Part shown: piece after piece, positions 13,979 through 15,948 of the stretch | Numbering within the stretch: position 1 is the first letter of the stretch | How the letters are laid out: every line of letters begins with the position of its first letter | Origin: JAPLJC01 sp052326585 | GTDB taxonomy: Bacteria; Desulfobacterota; Desulfobaccia; Desulfobaccales; 0-14-0-80-60-11 | Direction of reading: 5' to 3' | NCBI GenBank assembly: GCA_052326585.1 | Contig: JBKQLU010000053.1 | Location: 1 to 15,948, forward strand | Length of the DNA: 15,948 nucleotides | The notes under the pieces: generated by a model | What the model was told of the DNA's origin: nothing | The model's input: the letters and a program-made list of their open reading frames with translations, nothing else | Databases searched by the model: none | Program-made: the position numbers and the translations under genes

Positions 13979-14854
13979 ATGAAAGTTGGATTTATCGGAC
14001 TCGGAAACATGGGGTCTGGGATGGCGGCAAACCTGGTCAAGGCCGGCCATGAGGTCACGGTTTATAATCGCACACATGCTAAAATGGAACCGCTGGTCGA
14101 CAGGGGGGCGCAGGCCGCAGCGCAGGTGGCAGATACTTGCCAGGGCAATGCCGTCATCACGATGATAGCGGACGACGGTGCTCTTGAAAGCGTCGCGTTT
14201 GGCGGCCAAGGCGTGATTGCCAGCTTGGGCCAGGGCGCCAGCCATATTTCCATGAGCACCATCAGCGTTGCCTTATCAGAAAGGCTCGCCGCGGCGCATT
14301 CCGAAGCAGGCCAGGGTTATGTCGCCGCTCCGGTCTTTGGGCGGCCGGAGGCGGCGGCCGCGGCCAAGCTTATCATTGTGGCCGCCGGAGCATCGGCTGC
14401 CATTGACTCCTGCTCACCTCTCTTTGAGGTGCTGGGGCAAAAGACTTTTTTCTTTGGCAATAAGCCGGAAATCGCGAATCTGATCAAACTGAGCGGCAAT
14501 TTCCTGATCACCTCGGTGTTCGAGGCGCTGGGCGAAGCCATGGCGCTCGTCGGCAAGGCGGGCGTCGATCGAGCCCATTATCTCGATTTCCTGACTTCAA
14601 CCCTCTTTGCCGCCCCGATTTATAAGACTTATGGAGACCTGATCGTCAGGCAAAAGTTTGAGCCGGCTGGTTTCACTGCGTCCTTGGGACATAAGGATAT
14701 CCGGCTGACCCTTGCGGCGGCGGAAACTCTGAGCGTGCCCATGCCGTTTGCGAGTCTGGTGCGTGATCGATTCTTGACGCTGCTGGCTCATGGCGGCGAG
14801 GGGCTTGACTGGTCGGCGATAGGACAACTCGCCTCGCAGGACGCGGGCCGGTGA
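13979..14854 (+). CDS. NAD(P)-dependent beta-hydroxyacid dehydrogenase (second paralogue)
   Basis: A 291-residue beta-hydroxyacid dehydrogenase/6-phosphogluconate-dehydrogenase-like protein. The N-terminus has GFIGLGNMGSGMA; the residues after the second strand are N30-R31-T32, which favour NADP, unlike the Asp of the operon paralogue. The catalytic Lys is K170 with N174 (NLIKLSGNF). The substrate segment is PVFGRPEAA instead of the S-G-G type, as in the group related to GLYR1 and some imine-reductase-like enzymes. LGHKDIRL in the C-terminal domain is typical. The ATG follows GATGAGGTG. It lies apart from the operon with its own leader, and its codon use, with more CGATC- and GCG-rich stretches, looks somewhat different, suggesting separate acquisition. 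Reduction of a small aldehyde or keto acid is the likely activity; the substrate is unknown. Confidence 0.9.
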   Translation: MKVGFIGLGNMGSGMAANLVKAGHEVTVYNRTHAKMEPLVDRGAQAAAQVADTCQGNAVITMIADDGALESVAFGGQGVIASLGQGASHISMSTISVALSERLAAAHSEAGQGYVAAPVFGRPEAAAAAKLIIVAAGASAAIDSCSPLFEVLGQKTFFFGNKPEIANLIKLSGNFLITSVFEALGEAMALVGKAGVDRAHYLDFLTSTLFAAPIYKTYGDLIVRQKFEPAGFTASLGHKDIRLTLAAAETLSVPMPFASLVRDRFLTLLAHGGEGLDWSAIGQLASQDAGR

Positions 14855-15287
14855 ATCGGCTTCTGGCAAACGAGGCGACGGATGCGGGCTTTGCTCGAAT
14901 CGCGACCGGACAAGCCGAAATACCCGGCCTCAGATAAGGTTGGCGGCTAGGCCCGCTGCGTATCGTGGTATTTATCGATAGAGGGTCGATGGTTACCGGA
15001 CTCACTCAGCGGCCGGCGACGGCAGGGGCTTATTAAAAAATCCATGCAGTCACGGGGTAGGGAAAGGATGCCAACCACGGCAAGCTGGAATCCATGGTTT
15101 ATAACCTGGCCCTGTAGGGAGGGTAGGCAAGGAGCAACTAAACCGCCCACAATGTGAACGTCGCGGTGCGTTGGCGGTTCTGAGGATCAGAGAAAGGAAG
15201 TTTACCTGAACTTCTTGGAGATGAATGGGGCGGAGACAAACTTCGGCACCTTTTTTTAATCCCTGACGTGATGATAACTGCTATTTA
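14855..15287. other. Region without recognisable genes
   Basis: I find no convincing coding region, RNA gene or terminator here. Short open frames exist on both strands but have no recognisable motif. A T7 run at 15252-15258 has no hairpin in front of it. It is probably decayed DNA next to the recombinase remnant. Confidence 0.4.
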
Positions 15288-15642
15288 TCAGTTATTCCGT
15301 GCCTTCCAAAGATCTTCTGATATATATTTCATACCTGGGATTTGGCCTATATGCCCCAGTTTCCGGTCGGAGGCGAAGTTCTTGAGGCGATGGGCCAAGC
15401 TGTCAGGACAGGCTACCAGGCGGGCTTTGCCACCTTTCCCCAGAATATATATAACGGCGCACCCCGGTTTGGAAGAGGGTGTGGATCAGGAGCTCATCCC
15501 GGAGGCGGTTTCTCCCCTGGCAGGCGGCCGCCGCGCGACCGACCTCCTCCCGGGTGAGGTAAGGGGCGATACTCTGGGCTTGTGGGAGCAGTACCCTGTG
15601 GGGAATGAGGGACCGCTTAGGAATAGCAAATTGGACAAAAGT
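15288..15642 (-). pseudogene. Remnant of a tyrosine recombinase
   Basis: Two minus-strand frames together resemble the start of a tyrosine-recombinase catalytic domain. Frame one (15642 to about 15455) gives IAPYLTREEVGRA, ACQGRNRLRDELLI and HTLFQTGVR, ending at the Arg expected to be catalytic. The usual SEAL-type helix that should follow is missing. Frame two (about 15452 to 15288) resumes with YILGKGGKARLVACPDSL and AHRLKNFASDRKL, matching the beta-strand carrying the catalytic Lys, then runs into unrelated sequence and a stop. So there is an internal deletion of perhaps 20 codons with a frame change. The N-terminal SAM-like domain and the HxxR...H...Y half are absent. It is not the same subfamily as the recombinase at 614-1451. 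The protein cannot be functional. Confidence 0.65.
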
Positions 15643-15655
15643 TTATTTGGTCCAA
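15628..15655. repeat. Repeat copy 1 with hairpin
   Basis: AAATTGGACAAAAG (15628-15641) is identical to 15722-15735. Here TTGGACAAA pairs with TTTGGTCCAA (15646-15655), with one bulged G. It lies at the upstream end of the recombinase remnant. Confidence 0.5.
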
Positions 15656-15721
15656 CCTTACTGCTGGTGGCCTGCGGCTGTCAAGCTCAGAATGCGGGGC
15701 AGAGGGAGGGGGCTGCTGCGA

Positions 15722-15751
15722 AAATTGGACAAAAGGGCTTCTTTTGTCTAA
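15722..15751. repeat. Repeat copy 2 with hairpin
   Basis: Second copy of AAATTGGACAAAAG (15722-15735). TTGGACAAAAG (15725-15735) pairs with CTTTTGTCTAA (15741-15751): an 11-bp stem with one G-U pair and a 5-nt loop. It lies 101 bp beyond the histidine-kinase stop on the minus strand, and could be its terminator or part of a small mobile element. Confidence 0.5.
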
Positions 15752-15852
15752 TTAACGATATAGTGAGCATATCAGCACGCCAAAATCCGAGGGGTGCAGC
15801 GCGGAGATATGGCAGATAGCGACGGTCTCTTGGAAGGCCCTCCTGGCACCAC

Positions 15853-15948
15853 TTACTCTATCGGCAGAGTAAAATAAAAGGTTGCGCCTTCATTCACTTT
15901 TCCCTCACCCCAGACGCGGCCGCCATGCCGCTGGATGATGCGCTTGAC
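15853..15948 (-). CDS. Sensor histidine kinase, C-terminal end (partial)
   Basis: A 31-codon minus-strand frame enters from the window edge and stops at TAA (complement of 15853-15855). It reads VKRIIQRHGGRVWGEG followed by NEGATFYFTLPIE, the final G-box and last strand of a HATPase_c domain. This is the ATP-binding lobe end of two-component sensor kinases, which autophosphorylate a His and pass the phosphate to a response regulator. The HGGRVW and GATFYFTLP motifs are highly characteristic, so the family is secure despite the length. Everything upstream (sensor, HisKA, N-box) lies outside the window. No response regulator follows on this side, so any partner would be upstream of the kinase. 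Confidence 0.85.
   Translation of the reverse strand, partial: VKRIIQRHGGRVWGEGKVNEGATFYFTLPIE

Noticed and set aside
15268..15819. Plus-strand 183-codon frame near the right edge
   Set aside because: No recognisable domain, and it is antisense to frames with clear recombinase motifs.
1..15948. CRISPR arrays, tRNA or rRNA genes, complete insertion sequences
   Set aside because: No regularly spaced repeats, tRNA-like or rRNA-like sequence, or transposase with terminal inverted repeats was found on either strand.

Overview
The window is GC-rich, gene-dense bacterial DNA. One long plus-strand catabolic operon (about 1891-13564) sits between two damaged tyrosine-recombinase genes. Taxonomy cannot be proven from the sequence. 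Codon use, the recombinase types and the anaerobe-like gene mix would fit a Desulfobacterota (former Deltaproteobacteria) genome, but this is an inference.

Left edge (1-1890): the 3' end of an IscU/NifU-type Fe-S scaffold gene, a doubtful overlapping small ORF, and a minus-strand tyrosine recombinase (614-1451) broken by one extra A in an A8 tract. Next comes an AT-richer control region with two inverted repeats, one lying directly against a TATAAT box at 1827-1832.

Central operon (1891-13564): in order, a cyclase/kynurenine-formamidase-like metal hydrolase; a HisD-fold dehydrogenase that looks like the sulfopropanediol/HpsN branch rather than histidine biosynthesis; an SDR; a complete branched-chain-amino-acid-type ABC importer (binding protein, LivH, LivM, LivG, LivF); a UPF0261 (Tm-1-like ATP-binding) protein; an AiiA-like metallo-beta-lactamase-fold hydrolase; a class II aldolase; a GlcG/HbpS-like protein; and a 3-hydroxyisobutyrate-dehydrogenase-type oxidoreductase. 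Junctions are tight, with several ATGA or similar overlaps. No kinase and no regulator is encoded. The set reads as import of a small oxygenated organic acid or polyol, several alcohol oxidations, lactone or ring hydrolysis, and aldol or decarboxylative cleavage. The substrate is unknown, and I know of no characterised pathway with this combination.

Right edge (13565-15948): a 414-bp AT-richer gap with hairpins and a possible promoter; a second, divergent beta-hydroxyacid dehydrogenase with a predicted NADP-type cofactor loop; about 430 bp with nothing recognisable; a minus-strand remnant of a second tyrosine recombinase with a frameshift and internal deletion; a pair of 14-bp repeats that each start a hairpin; and the last 31 codons of a minus-strand sensor histidine kinase running off the window.
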